DNA of 64,000 bases, from NCBI GenBank assembly GCA_020055645.1, contig CM034546.1:61504001-61568000 (forward strand), in the 5' to 3' direction. Both the position numbers and the translations under genes were made by a program. Positions 11,920 through 22,309 of this stretch are shown here, in pieces. How positions within the stretch are numbered: position 1 is the first letter of the stretch; each line of letters begins with the position of its first letter. This DNA is from Tomocerus qinae (lineage: Eukaryota > Arthropoda > Collembola > Entomobryomorpha > Tomoceridae). The notes under the pieces are model-generated. The model had not been told where the DNA came from, did not search any database, and saw nothing but the letters and a program-made list of their open reading frames with translations.

Positions 11920-13660
11920 CTAGACTAGATCTTAAAACAACTGGGGCAGAGGCGAAGTGAGACATTTCTGCCTTGTACAGGCAGAAAGTAACTTCTATAG
12001 AGCGCACTGTCATTCCATTTAAAATAGCGGAACCTACGAACATTATCTCAAACACTGAGATATATAAAAATGTTTGCTGTACCTTCGTGTACATTACTAA
12101 TTAAAATTTTTTTCAAAATTGTACTCCATTTTCTCAAAAACAGCTGAAATTAGATATCAATTAAATTCATACAGAATCTACACGCACCATTTATCCCCAA
12201 CCAAAGTCCTTTGGCTGGATAGTGCATAAAAAATGCTCCATTTTACTAATTGGAACCATAGGGGATAAATGGTGCATTCAAAAGTTATAAGCATTTAAAA
12301 AAGTCTCGAAATAGCGGAAATTCATAAAATTGCAAAAATACCAAGGTAGTTTTATGGAAGGACAAAATATACGGTCATTAATTACAAAATAATTTAAAGG
12401 TGAAGACCCTAAAAAATTAATGATGTCATTTACAAAGACAATATTTGGCGTTCTTAGGTTTTTGAATACGCTGATTTCCAAAATATAAATGTTACTACAA
12501 AAATTCAAAAAAGTGGGAGGGGTGTCCCCACCCACTCAGTTTTAATCATCAGACATTTGTTTAAAATTTTAGAATTTGGGATTTTCCAATATGCTGATTT
12601 CGAATACAATAAGCATAATTCATTTCTAAATTCAAAATTCAAGGCGGAGGTGGGCGGGCCGCCCCACCCATTTGATTAAATAGTCAAATTGTTATTAATA
12701 ATTACATTTTGAGGTTGTGCTACACGCTTATTTCGAAAATAATTACAGTTACTTTAAAAATCAGAAAAGTGGGAGGGGTAGCCCCACCCACTCAGTTTTC
12801 ATCACCACACATTTGTTTAAAATTTTAGAATTTGGGATTTTCCAATATGCTGATTTCGAATACAATAAGGATTTATTTGTAAATTCAAAATTCAGGGCGG
12901 AGGTGGGCGGGGCTCTCCACCCATTTGATTAAGTACAGTCAAATTATTATTACAAATTACATTTTGAGATTTTCAGATACGCTAATTTCGAAAACAATTA
13001 CCGTTGCTGCAAAAATCAGAAAAGTGGGAGGGACGGCCCCACCCACTTCATTTTGGTAGTCGTATTTGTCTAAATTTCTTTTGTTTGTAGGTTTTTGAAT
13101 ATGCTGATTTTGAATGCAACAAATAATAATTTGACTGTACTTCATCAAATGGGTGGGGCTACCCCGTCCGCCGTGAAATTTGAATTTATAATTAAATTAT
13201 TGTTGCATTTAAAATCAGCATATTCGAAAGCCTAAAAACAAAAAAATTAGAAAAATGTCACTACAAAAACTAAGTGGATGGGGCTGCCCCTCCCACTTTT
13301 CGGATGTTTGCAGTGAAGATAATTGTCTTCGAAATTAGCGTGCCCGACAACCTCAAAATGTAATTTGTATTAATAGTTTGACTGTACTTAATCAAATGGG
13401 TGGGGTCACTCCGCCCACCCCGAATTTTGAATTTACAAATCATTAATGTATTCAAAGTCAGCATCATCATCAATGCAGAAGCAGAGCATAAAGGATGCTA
13501 CCTAAAACGCCAATACCAACCACAGTACCCATAACATAACCTACCTTGGGCTATAGTTATGTGGTTTTGTGAAGATGGCGCAGGGAGTACTAGATCGTTA
13601 ACGCTACCGACTACTGCTAAAATGCAGTGCCTCAGTTGTTTTAAGATCTAGTCACTAGTA
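11920..13660. repeat. Inverted satellite block with GC-rich palindromic cores
   Basis: From about 12440 a higher-order repeat of about 255 bp is built from two related monomers of about 128 bp. Each monomer carries a TGCTGATTTCGAA box and a GC-rich palindrome of the GTGGG..GGGGNGCCCCACCCAC type. The monomers run forward to about 13070 and then appear as reverse complements to about 13470, so the whole block is one large inverted array. Outer arms CTAGATCTTAAAACAACTG (about 11930) and CAGTTGTTTTAAGATCTAG (about 13638) are also inverted. A separate small inverted pair, GCACCATTTATCCCC and GGGGATAAATGGTGC, sits at 12184-12275. Open frames here are repeats of the monomer and not genes. Confidence 0.7.
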
Positions 13661-13669
13661 GTACAAACT

Positions 13670-15405
13670 TTCACTGTGCGAGTAAATTGTAGGTACGTAA
13701 GAAAGTAATTGGCTTGTTTCTGAGCAAGCCATGGTGAAAAGGTTATTCATGGCTCCATAAACCATTTCAACATTTGAAGTAGCTGTGTGAATCAAGAGAA
13801 CTACAATAGACTTCATCATCATTGATGAAAATCAGCTAAATCTCTTGTAATTCATGTTTCTCATTTTCCATTTGAAATATTGTTAGCTAATTGTCCAATA
13901 ATAATATAGTTACCTGAGTTTCGAAAATCTTATTGTCGTTTATACAAAATTAGAGGTAGTTTTCAATATATCTTTAAAATTTTTACTGCCACAGTCACCG
14001 AGGCAATACTCATACTCAAGGGAATTAAGATAAAAATACTTGGTAAAAAGCCAGAATGTGCAAAGATTATTTTTACATTTTTACTACACCAAAGCAAAAA
14101 TTATGACACCAACATCTACTCTCCCTCATTTGAGGTTAACGTTAACAAAAAGAAAATGCTCAGGTCAACACCTAACCTCCATTTCCGCAATCTAAGACCC
14201 CATGCCTAACCAACATTACCCATTACGAAGAATTCATTGCCCTATCCCACAAAAATGTTTCAATCTCAGCTTAAATATTACTCCTTAAAAAACCAACCTA
14301 CGGAGAATACTACAACGTTTTAGTAAAAATGTCAAAATTTTGCTATTTCCTGGACAAAGTGGCTTTCAATGCTCCCATCAATAATTTCCCCGGTATCTTT
14401 GAGGTCCTACTGGGATGTGGCTTGCAGATGTAGGCTACTGTCCAAAGGCATAACATGCTGAATAAAACATTGGATAGACTATCAGGGAAAACATTTGTTC
14501 ACTTCTCATATCGAGGAATACCTATTTTATCCACTTCTTCAATCTTTAGGAAAAGGTACATTCCGGAAATTTTTACCATCTTCCGAGAACAATTGGACTT
14601 GTCGTCTTAAGGTTTTTTTAAAACATCTCCCATGCAGTCATGTCATTCCTCAAATATATCTTCAATTCACATATTCCATTTATCAACTTGGAAACCCAAT
14701 TCCTAAAATCAGCCAACTCGGCTAGAATTTCCCACACTTTAGTTTTAACCATTTCTGAGATCGTATCAACAGAGAAAACTGTTTCTACATGGCACAATGT
14801 CCACTTCCCAACCTATACTTTCTACCCCAAACCTCTAATGACGCACCACATCACGCCGTCAAGATTCCCAGCAAGCGTCGTCATCAAGGTTTCGCCGGGG
14901 GAATTCCCAGACCCTTTTCCCCAATTTAAAAATTCTAGATCCATAAAGTGAGCCGACCTTGACGGCATTTATGCCACAAAACTCATTAAAAAATTAATCA
15001 AGGCCTTTTGAAGACTAAATGAATTCGAGTCGTACGACCTTCTGTTCGGATTTATCTTCCGACACCCAGAAGCTTTTTCTTTTCTCTGTGGCAAACTACG
15101 CCATTCTACACCTTTCGTCGTCAATTGGGACTGCCACAAGCCCCCTTCACACATCTCAAAACAGATCAACACCACCAACCTTATCTGCTGGCTTAAGTGC
15201 CCTCTTACCCAGAATTCACTTAACACATTTTCCTCACCGTCCTCATTCCTATCGTCCGAAAACACATAACCGTACCAAGGGAGGAGACTCCAGGAAGAGT
15301 CGGAAGAGTCAGAAGAGAGATAGCTGCCTAGCTATTTGACTCGCTGAGAAGAAGCTAAGGAGCCCCTCCGGCGAAAATCATTAAGTCGCGAAAAACTTTA
15401 ATATG
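13670..15405 (+). pseudogene. Decayed coding remnant of unknown gene, related to 43090-43360
   Basis: The stretch 14640-14950 can be read as SPGEFPDPFPQFKNSRS near its end. A fragment at 43143-43355 ends SPREYFRAFPQFKNTRS in a comparable position, and both are preceded by a SARIS/LARIC-like segment. Flanking pieces upstream (14350-14640) look like further coding debris broken by stops. I do not recognise the parent protein. It is probably an old transposable element or viral-derived gene, but nothing here proves it. Confidence 0.35.
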
Positions 15406-15411
15406 ATGACG

Positions 15412-15687
15412 ATATCGTCTGCCTAATATTACAACGTAACAAGCCATTTCATCATGACTGCTACAAAGTAACAAACCATTTTATCATGGCTGAGACAAAG
15501 TAACAAACCATTTTATCATGACCGCGACAATGTAACAAACCAATGTATCAGGAGTTAGGTTTGTTACATTGTCGCAGCCATGATAAAATGGTTTGTTACT
15601 TTGTCTCAGCCATGATTAAATGGTTTGTTACTTTGTAGCAGTCATGATGAAATGGCTTGTTACGTTGTAATATTAGGCAGCCGATAT
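15412..15687. mobile_element. 276-bp foldback transposon with internal repeats
   Basis: This is a near-perfect palindrome with arms of about 130 bp and a loop around AATGTATCAGGAGTTAGG. It starts ATATCGTCTGCCTAATATT and ends with the complement. Within each arm a motif of about 44 bp containing AAGTAACAAACCATTT and ATCATG is repeated three times. Relatives lie at 22127-22301 and 40871-41022. It resembles a miniature foldback DNA transposon. The superfamily was not determined. Confidence 0.8.
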
Positions 15688-15699
15688 ATAAACAATTAA

Positions 15700-15935
15700 A
15701 ATATTGTGCTAAACCCTAAAAGCCGTAAACACTAATAAAATACAATATGTGGTTGGACCAATACAATCCAACTTAGTGTTCAAGTAAGAGTGCAGAAATG
15801 TAGTAAGGCTAGTAGTAAGGAATAGCGTTACTACTTTTCTGTACTCTTACTAGATCACTGTGTTAGATTGTATTAGTCCGGCCACATATACATTTTACCA
15901 TAAAATACTATTTTGAAATTAATTGTAATGATGCC
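15700..15935. repeat. Short inverted repeat spacer before unit 2
   Basis: TGTGG(T/C)(T/C)GGAC(C/T)AATACAATC-like sequence near 15750 is repeated inverted near 15865-15890, with a pair of inverted AGTAAGAGTNCAGAAA segments between them. This is probably another small foldback element just outside the start of unit 2. Confidence 0.45.
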
Positions 15936-16027
15936 AACTTGTCGGCTGCTTGGTTGTAGGTTATCGGCTGCTTGGTTGTAGTTTCTCGGCTGCTTGGTTG
16001 TAGGTTGTCGGCTGCTTAGTTAGAGGT
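15936..16027. repeat. 22-bp minisatellite at the left edge of unit 2
   Basis: There are about four tandem copies of a GGCTGCTTGGTTGTAGGTTGTC-like unit. The same minisatellite starts units 3 (33530-33650) and 4 (45180-45275). It therefore marks the left edge of the duplication and is a plausible recombination point. Confidence 0.8.
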
Positions 16028-16695
16028 TGTCAGGCATTGTGTCAATTTGTTAGCATAAGGTTGAGTATCAAAATTTGAATTACCTGCCAATATTAATAAT
16101 AATATTAATATTATCTGTATACTTACAATAATGAAGTAATATGGTTTTGAAGTTACATTCAGACCAATAAACCATTTTTATGTACAACAAAACGAATTGC
16201 AAATGGAACAATTTAGTCACCTGTAGATGAATTATGATATGAATTTTTAAAATTATATAGAATGGATTCTTACTTTAAAAGCAAAAGATTCAATCTTTCT
16301 TTTAAGTCAGGGCATCTTTGGTTATCTTTGGCTATAATACCATTATCTTGATGTAGCTGCTTTATTTGCTTCGAGGTTTCTTTTTCTGTTCATAGTTTGG
16401 GTCAATTATTTGCAAATTTATACACAATCCCCTCAATATATTTTTTTCTTCTAAACATATACTATCAACTTATTTTGAATGAAATTTGGTGATAATTAAA
16501 TTATTTTTACTCACAAATTTTCTTCCAACTCGTGTCTTCATAGCAACTTCACCATAAATAGAATTTCCACAGATTTGTGTAGTGACTTTCAGTAATTTTG
16601 CATAAATTAATATTATTTCCCTACTATCACGTCAGACGTCAAGCAAGAGCAAGTAATGAAATCCAATTGATCGTACAAGTCACAAACTCAAAGTG

Positions 16696-16848
16696 ATGCA
16701 CAGTTTAGCATGCAGCATGAGAAAGAGAATCATGCTAATATTCGCATGCATTGCTGACGTGGCATTTGATTTTGTCGACGTGTTCCTAAATTTGCGAACG
16801 CTTTTTACCTATAACAATCAAGGGTTCAGTGCGAGACCAATTATTTAA
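16696..16848 (+). CDS. Small ORF conserved in three units (unit 2 copy)
   Basis: A 50-codon frame starts with the same MHSLACSMRKRIML as in unit 1. It then differs at several amino-acid positions and at the C-terminus. The change pattern does not look like strong purifying selection, so coding status is doubtful. Confidence 0.2.
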   Translation: MHSLACSMRKRIMLIFACIADVAFDFVDVFLNLRTLFTYNNQGFSARPII

Positions 16849-17089
16849 TAAAATTATGGAAAAATTGCCTTTATTTCAATTAGTTTGTCCCAGATTAAAT
16901 AATATGAAAATCTGGCATTCATCGGTTTATTTTGTAATTAATGTTGAAAATATAGCATGTCATATTTATTTGTAACATTAAAGATTTACATAAATATATA
17001 CTCAGGAAATGTATTTAAAGTATTGTAATTACTATAATATGTCGTTTTGCATTATAATATTATCATATCTATTAACTAACTATATTAAG

Positions 17090-17315
17090 GTTTTAATCAA
17101 TGTTGGTCGATATGGTAACACACTCTGCCACAAGTTATACCTTTTTAAAATGCCACTCAAAACCGGCATGCACACCCATGCCATAGAGTTGAAATCTACG
17201 GCTGCCCCTCCTTTTCCCCATAAGAATTGATTTTGGGTGATATTTCAAACAAGTATGACTTAACCTAGTACTAGTACCAGAGTGTGTTACCATATCGACC
17301 AACCTTGGTTTTAAT
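17090..17315. mobile_element. 210-bp hAT-like miniature element with empty site in unit 1
   Basis: The element spans 17098-17307. Its two ends are inverted complements over about 30 bp (CAA(T/G)GTTGGTCGATATGG outward-in). The octamer GTTTTAAT flanks it at 17090-17097 and 17308-17315. Unit 1 has the unoccupied site with a single GTTTTAAT at about 836-843, so this is a confirmed insertion that happened after units 1 and 2 separated. The 8-bp duplication fits hAT-type transposons. Confidence 0.9.
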
Positions 17316-17319
17316 AATA

Positions 17320-18080
17320 AAAAATACAATAGAAACAAATTATATTCATGCCATGAAGAAAATTCTGTTATGATTTCATGCAAAAAACAATTTTCAACAG
17401 TTTGGATATTTCGATACCCTGGACTTGTAAAGTTTCTTCACTTAGTCTGTAGCCAATCAGATTTAATTTGAGGCGTGGTCGCTTTTTGCACGCCTTATAA
17501 TGTGCATTATTTATAGTACGACATTTTGCTACAAGATGACAATGACAATGGAACTACTTAAGGTAGTAAAAAGCCATAGATGTTTGCTTTGTAAGTTCAA
17601 AGATGGTACATATCTATTTGCTTTAATTCCTGCACAAACTGTACTCTGTTCTGTTGATATTGTAAATTGTAATCAATACATGAACTGAAATACAATACAA
17701 TTGCTGCTTTGATTTGAGACGTACCAAAAATGATCTTTAAAAAATTTCATTCCAACTCTAATTTCCATTTTCCAATTCCCCTTAAGCATGTTACTTATTT
17801 AACAAGATGGTTATTTAGACCCAATTGTTATTACTATAAGCATGTACATTTTGAAATATAATCTAATTAGAATAATTTGTCGAAATTCAAATGACCTTAG
17901 CCCTACTTTATGCTAATTAGGACTTGATGCCTGGCACTGTCTTGCGCAGACTTTCTTCCTTTGTTTAAAGACAAAGAAATGGAACTGAGTGTTTTTTGTC
18001 CAGTGCCTAAAGGTGCCTGTAAGTACTCAGTAAATGTATGTAGCTACTTCAACAAAGACAAAGGTTTTCAACATTTTTCA
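17320..18080. other. 5' flank of gene copy 2
   Basis: Non-coding sequence homologous to the unit 1 upstream flank, with the internal deletion near 17745. The 3' part (17760-18080) is the conserved putative promoter block described for copy 1. Confidence 0.45.
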
Positions 18081-18743
18081 TCATTGTCATTTCGGCAGCC
18101 ATCCTGTGCAGACCTCCGCAAATTGCTTGTCTAACTGACGGATACCATCCAATTCTCCCTCACTGCATTCCTGTAAAAACCGGTAAGTAAAAATTACATT
18201 TTCAGTTCTACTTACCTTAATTTTTTAATATATTTGTTGACATACTGATTTCTATTTATTTTTTCATCATTTCATAAAGTATTTGTGAAAATAATTTGCC
18301 ATTCATGGTTACTATTATATTAATATTTAAAATTTCTTACTTTGTTATTTCAATATCACTATTTTACCTAATTATACCAAATTGTACCTAGTAATTTTAT
18401 AGATTTATTCAAATTGCAAAATAATGTCACAACGAAACGGTAAAATATTAAAATTAGTATAAATATTTTACTCGCTCAAAGTACTAGGTTTGCCTTAGCT
18501 GAGAAAAATAATCAAGGTGGGTATTCACACACTTGGATAATTATTTGTAGGGAACTTAATTTGATATGTAATTAATAAGTAAATTTACTTTTGTAGACTA
18601 AACTTTCTGATAAATATACTTGGATAAATTTTTATTGCATGGTGTAATTTTCTGTAATAGGCAAGCCTTACTTGTGGCTACGAAAAGGACCCAAGTGTTC
18701 TTGTTGAACTGGACAATCTCACCTTCTTTCGCCACAAGTCACG

Positions 18744-20832
18744 ATGGTAAGTTATTTCGTTTAAAATGACCTAAATCTAATAATGATAAATAACACACAT
18801 TTCACATGGGCTATTTCATACATTTTAATTTATTTCTTTGACCAGAGCGGAGAGAAAAATGAAAAAGATGATGACATTATGGACGTCACTTCTGACGAGC
18901 CAGCCATCATCGATAAAGGTGAAGAAGACAGTAGGTCTTCCGAAGTAATACCAGAAATACAACCGCCTACTCAAATACGAAGTCAAGAAGAGTCAAATTC
19001 AAACTGTCCTGAATTAGGTATGCAATTTGGTTTCTATCAACTGCATTTGAGTTCCCAATTTTACAATTTTAAATGCACAATTAACTTAGAATTATTTTAA
19101 AAACTGTTTTATGATATTATTTCTTATATTAATTAATTCTAAAATTAGGTCAATATTCAATTCATGTACACTTGATGCTAATTTAAATTTTCATTTTAGA
19201 TTTCCACAATGTAAGCAGAACGAGTCCGGATATTTCAGCCCCAGTTTTCTGCCAACGTCAAAATGACTCAAGCCCCATATGCCCGCCGCAAGTCTCATAT
19301 CAGGGACCGACTACATCTAAGGAAACTGGGAGGGACGTCCAGACACCCCGGGATTCCAGTAGCCACTCTGTCACTCAAGATATTCTGGGAGACGAATCAA
19401 CGATCAACGAATCTTCTCGCCAACAGATTCCTTCAATCAACCACAGTAGGACATCTGCAAATTCTGAAGAAGGTTCTGAAATAAGATTTACTGATGGACA
19501 ATCCGTAAATAATCCGAATGCATCATCTCAAATGTCTGCGACGGTGAGTTGTTACCATTAAATTAACCTAATTATTTGACACTACTTCACTCATTTGATC
19601 ATTCAGATAATCATGATGGTTTTTTAATTTGGTTTCATTTGTGCAGAACGAAGAAAATCCAATAGACTGTCATGTAGTGCAATTTACCGCCAAGTCAGAC
19701 GAGATAATCCGCACTGAGAATGGGTCTCGCAAGATGCTACTGAACCGGAGATATCTTCATGCTCAAGAAAGATTTTTACGTCGGATATTATGTAAGCAAA
19801 ACATACTTTCTCTTTAAATTTCCCAATTTTAATCAATCATTATTCAACTAGCCTTAGAAGTATTGAACGCAACTAAATTTTTGACAGTATAATATATTTT
19901 TAATGATTTTATTTCTTAAATAAAGCGTTTCTATTTAAATTGATTACAAAATTTTGCTTAGTTACTTGTTTCTATCTATCTAATTGAGAATACTAAAAAT
20001 GTGTATTCTAGATTGCGACAGATTAAGAAGGATGAGACGTAACAAGGGTTCTTCTGTTTCCATTCAACGTCCATTCGAATTTTCAATGTCCGTCGATCAC
20101 CCACATGTCTCATTTCAACAACTGACAGCATATAAGAAAACCACCAGATGTACTCAGACAACTTCCAATGCCAACTCCGTGGAGAAACGTCGACAAATTT
20201 CGAGAAACACATCGACGACTGATATCTCTTCATCTTTTGCCCAACCGCCTGCCACGATTATCAGCAGCAGTCAAGAATCTACAAAATCTGAAACAAACGC
20301 GGTTCCGCCATCCCCATCCGGATTGTTGAATGCCGACCAACCGAATCCAATTTCTACGGGTGAAGAAAATGAAGCATGGAATAATTTTGAAAACGCCCTT
20401 ACAAGCTTAACAATGTCACAAACTCTGGAAAATCGTGAGACACATTTGGACGATTTGACGAGTTTCATTGCCGAAGAATTGCCAGAGGAAGTAAGATTGC
20501 AGACACCTGAGGAGTCGGACACCGGAGTAGAAACAAATCCTGCAGTCCTTCAAACTACTTGTACAAGTTTAGAAAATTCTCAAGCGGGCCATGTGGATTC
20601 TTCCCTCACAGCCCAAACTGCTGAAAACGAGATTACCGAGGAAGAGGTTGATGCCGGACTACGCGAGGGTCCAAATGACGTCTACGTTGAAATGACCGAA
20701 GACCAAGAAGCATATTATGACAAGCTAATGAATATCCGAATAGTGCAAATGGAACTAGATCGAAAGAATTACCTTAAATACATCAAAGCCGTCTCAATGC
20801 TGAAGAAGACCAAGACGGGAAATCCGAGTTGA
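18744..20832 (+). CDS. Tandem-array family gene copy 2, 494 aa, lacks acidic tail
   Basis: Exon 1 ends at 18182. Exon 2 is 18661-18746 with the ATG as its last codon. Coding exons are 18846-19017, 19200-19543, 19647-19791 and 20012-20832. All phases agree and give 494 residues (MSGEKNEKDDD...). The order of segments is as in copy 1, but the last exon ends at ...MLKKTKTGNPS. A frame change removes the region that encodes the acidic tail in copies 1 and 4. Remnants of that region (CAAATAGAACCC, CCAGTAAACG) follow the stop, so the tail was lost by mutation. The terminal exon is almost identical to that of copy 3. Function unknown. Without the tail the product may act differently or not at all. 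Confidence 0.65.
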
Positions 20833-20839
20833 ACACCCA

Positions 20840-22120
20840 AATAGAACCCAAAATCCCCGAAATTCTTCCCAAAAAATCCAGTAAACGTTTCAGCAATTAG
20901 ATATGTAGCATTCAATGTCCAGAGGTGACCCTTAGAAGACTGACAGAATTTATATCTAAAGTTGTACCAATGTCTCCCTTGACTTTTTGATGAATTTTTT
21001 GGTGATCTTTAATTTTAAGTTTGTTGAGGTTGTTGTTAAGGTCTTTTTTTCTGTAATTTGTTTAGTTTAAGATTTATAAATTCTGCTTGCTAGGTTATCA
21101 TTTATTTTAATGAATTGAGATTATTTAATAGTTTGTAAATAGTTTGGTAGTAGGGGTAGTTTTTTAAGTTAAGAATTTAAATCATGATATTATTACTATA
21201 CGTCACATTTAATAAACCATTTAGTCATAAATGTATTACACGTAGGCATTATATTTTATTCGTATTTCTGAATTATAATAGTATCCAAAATTTTCATTTG
21301 TATGGGTAGACATTATTATAGTAAACGTATTAATTTGATTGAATTGATTAACCCCAATGAATTAAACAATATCACAGAGAATTATTATATTATTGTACAT
21401 TATTCTGTAATACCTAACTATATATGACTATATTGTTGTTGGTATTATTATAATGAGTCAATTATTTAGTTATTAAAAACGTCGACATTTTTATGTACAC
21501 GAGTTCATGGCTCATCATTGCCACTACTATATTTAATAATTTTTTGATTTTATAAGGAAGGATCAAATAACTAACAACTTTACCGAAGTATCATATTACC
21601 ACATTATCTGTATTACATAGAAAACTAACTGTTATGTATTTTGCATTCTTGTGAAAATCTGTACATTTCATTTTAAAGAAAAACAAATATGCAATGTAAT
21701 TATCGTCCTAATGCGTTCATCACGTTTACATTCATTTGCATCCATTTCTCAGGCTACTTTTGTATTATTTAGGTAGAAATTTTATGAAATTCTAATTACT
21801 TTACTTTCCATAGCATTATTATTCCTTTCCAGTTTTCCGGTTTAAAGATTGCAACTATTGCTTTATTGTAATCATCATAATGTATTTAGTACAAATGCAT
21901 AAATTTCTTTTTCATTCATTGACTTATTTTGAGACATTGCATACAAGTGGAATTCACCTATTCAATCATGCATATACAATACAAACAGATATAAATATAT
22001 TAGGTAGACCATTTAATACATTTCCATATTATTTGGATTAAAAAGTGCATATATTATAAGATTTGATAAATCACCTAAAAAACAAATTCCATATGTTTTC
22101 AAACACTTGTGCATGAGAGG
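20840..22120. other. 3' flank of gene copy 2
   Basis: AT-rich 3' untranslated or flanking sequence, matching unit 3 (39590-40860) much more closely than unit 1 or 4. There is an AATAAA-type signal near 21210. No further gene seen. Confidence 0.5.
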
Positions 22121-22126
22121 TATAAA

Positions 22127-22301
22127 ATATCGTCTGCTCAATATTACAATGTAACATACTAAAATATCATGATCACGACAAAGTAACAAACCATTTGATT
22201 GTATCATGGCCGCCCCGCCACAATGTAACAAGCCATTATTGTCGCGAAGTTGCGATCATGATAATTTAGTATGTTACATTGTAATTTTAAGCAGACGATA
22301 T
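22127..22301. mobile_element. Foldback transposon, unit 2 copy
   Basis: Starts ATATCGTCTGCTCAATATT and ends AAGCAGACGATAT. Same family as 15412-15687 but shorter. It occupies the same position as the one in unit 3 (40871), and unit 4 has an empty site (around 51960-51975). It is therefore a shared derived marker joining the 3' flanks of units 2 and 3. Confidence 0.8.
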
Positions 22302-22309
22302 ATACTGTT

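Noticed and set aside
12278-13473. Several short open frames with PPT or GGG-rich text
   Set aside because: They are the same satellite monomer read repeatedly in different frames.
15412-15687. CRISPR-like repeats in the foldback element
   Set aside because: The repeats are inverted around a centre and the intervening sequence is not unique spacer. The window is eukaryotic.
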